Shown piece after piece: positions 5,638-6,175 of a stretch of DNA of 6,175 nt. Location of the stretch: the NCBI GenBank assembly GCA_050050115.1, contig JASFUX010000210.1:1-6175 (forward strand), given 5' to 3'. The first letter of the stretch is position 1; each line of letters opens with the position of its first letter. Source of the stretch: JASFUX01 sp050050115. Lineage in GTDB: Bacteria > Pseudomonadota > Alphaproteobacteria > Caulobacterales > Maricaulaceae. The notes beneath the pieces were generated by a model. It searched no databases. It saw only the letters and a program-made list of their open reading frames with translations, and was not told the DNA's origin. The position numbers and the translations under genes are program-made.

Positions 5638-6175
5638 CCCAGAAGCTGCGACAGCTCCGGATCGTCCGACCACTTGCCGCCGAGCGCCGCCGGCAGCGCA
5701 ATCTGCTGCTTGATGTAAGGTATCGTATAGACGTTGTTGACCGCGCGGCGCTTGCGGTTCGAGCGGTTCCAGCCGGCCCGGTGATAGAGCATCGAGTTGA
5801 TGACGATGTAGGACCCGGGCTTGGCGTAAACTTGCGTCTCGTGCTTGCGCACGTACGCCTCGCTCGGAAATTCCTCGCGCAGGTGCGAGGCCGGCAGCAT
5901 GAAGGTCGCGCCCATCTCGGCTTCGAACGGGTCGACGCAAAAGAGCGCGTTGATGGCGATAGGACGCGAGGTGGTGATGTGCTGATAGGGCAGATCGCGG
6001 TGCCAAGCGGTCTGATGATGCGGCTCGGGCGCGGGCGCGTTGACGATGCCGTTCTGCTGCATGAGCACGATGAACTTGCCGATGCAGCGCCGCACGACCT
6101 CAAGCACCGCAGGGTTGGTGGCGATCTTCAGAAAGCTTTCGTCTTGCGTCAGCGGCGCGCGGACCTGATCGGCCT
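5568..6175 (-). CDS. Phytanoyl-CoA dioxygenase (PhyH) family oxygenase, N-terminus beyond the window
   Basis: C-terminal 201 residues of an Fe(II)/2-oxoglutarate-dependent oxygenase. The frame stays open to the right edge, so the start lies outside; a GTG at 6107 is internal, because family-like sequence (TQDESFLKIATNPAVLEVV) continues upstream of it. The iron-binding facial triad is visible: His58 and Asp60 in AWHRDLPYQH, and His131 in SMLYHRAGWN. Arg142 or Arg143, 11-12 residues after the distal His, would bind the 2-oxoglutarate carboxylate. KPGSYIVINS before the distal His is typical of the double-stranded beta-helix core. No signal is visible in this part; a cytoplasmic enzyme is expected. 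PhyH relatives hydroxylate varied small molecules, so the substrate is unknown. It converges on the sulfatase operon and shows no direct functional link to it. Its downstream partner on the same strand appears to be the truncated methyltransferase. Confidence 0.88.
   Translation of the reverse strand, partial: ADQVRAPLTQDESFLKIATNPAVLEVVRRCIGKFIVLMQQNGIVNAPAPEPHHQTAWHRDLPYQHITTSRPIAINALFCVDPFEAEMGATFMLPASHLREEFPSEAYVRKHETQVYAKPGSYIVINSMLYHRAGWNRSNRKRRAVNNVYTIPYIKQQIALPAALGGKWSDDPELSQLLGYETDPPRSVAAYIHERARKSGN

Noticed and set aside
1..6175. CRISPR array, tRNA, rRNA, transposase or integrase
   Set aside because: No regularly spaced direct repeats, no cloverleaf or rRNA signature, and no transposase or recombinase motif was seen on either strand.

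Overview
The window looks like chromosomal DNA from a GC-rich Gram-negative bacterium, probably a proteobacterium and perhaps an alphaproteobacterium. This rests on strong G/C preference at third codon positions, Sec and lipoprotein signal sequences, and two predicted outer-membrane barrels. No taxon can be named from the sequence alone.

Layout. Positions 1-245 hold the upstream region of the main gene cluster, and possibly the first codons of a divergent gene at the left edge. From 246 to 5069 runs a tight four-gene plus-strand cluster, very probably one operon: (1) an exported AtsA-type arylsulfatase with a CSPTR formylglycine motif, 246-2042; (2) a predicted outer-membrane protein like the 'MetA-pathway of phenol degradation' transporters, 2084-3076; (3) a second predicted outer-membrane barrel protein of the 'neuromedin U/transporter' type, 3076-4086; (4) a formylglycine-generating enzyme (FGE, sulfatase maturase) with a lipoprotein-like signal, 4092-5069. 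Gaps between genes are 41 nt, a 1-nt overlap and 5 nt.

Positions 5070-5476 appear non-coding or degraded, with several inverted repeats. Positions 5477-5575 on the minus strand encode what looks like the first 33 residues of a SAM-dependent methyltransferase. The similarity stops abruptly, so this is read as a truncated remnant. Positions 5568-6175 on the minus strand are the C-terminal part of a phytanoyl-CoA dioxygenase (PhyH)-type Fe(II)/2-oxoglutarate oxygenase that runs off the right edge.

How the genes fit together (inference). The sulfatase needs a Cys-to-formylglycine conversion to be active, and the last gene of the cluster encodes an enzyme that can do it, with both catalytic cysteines present. 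Both proteins carry export signals. Maturation may therefore happen on the periplasmic side of the inner membrane, in a way that resembles eukaryotic maturation in the ER. The two barrel proteins would let sulfated substrate in, or desulfated product through, the outer membrane. The whole looks like a self-contained sulfate-ester utilisation module. The substrate cannot be read from the sequence.
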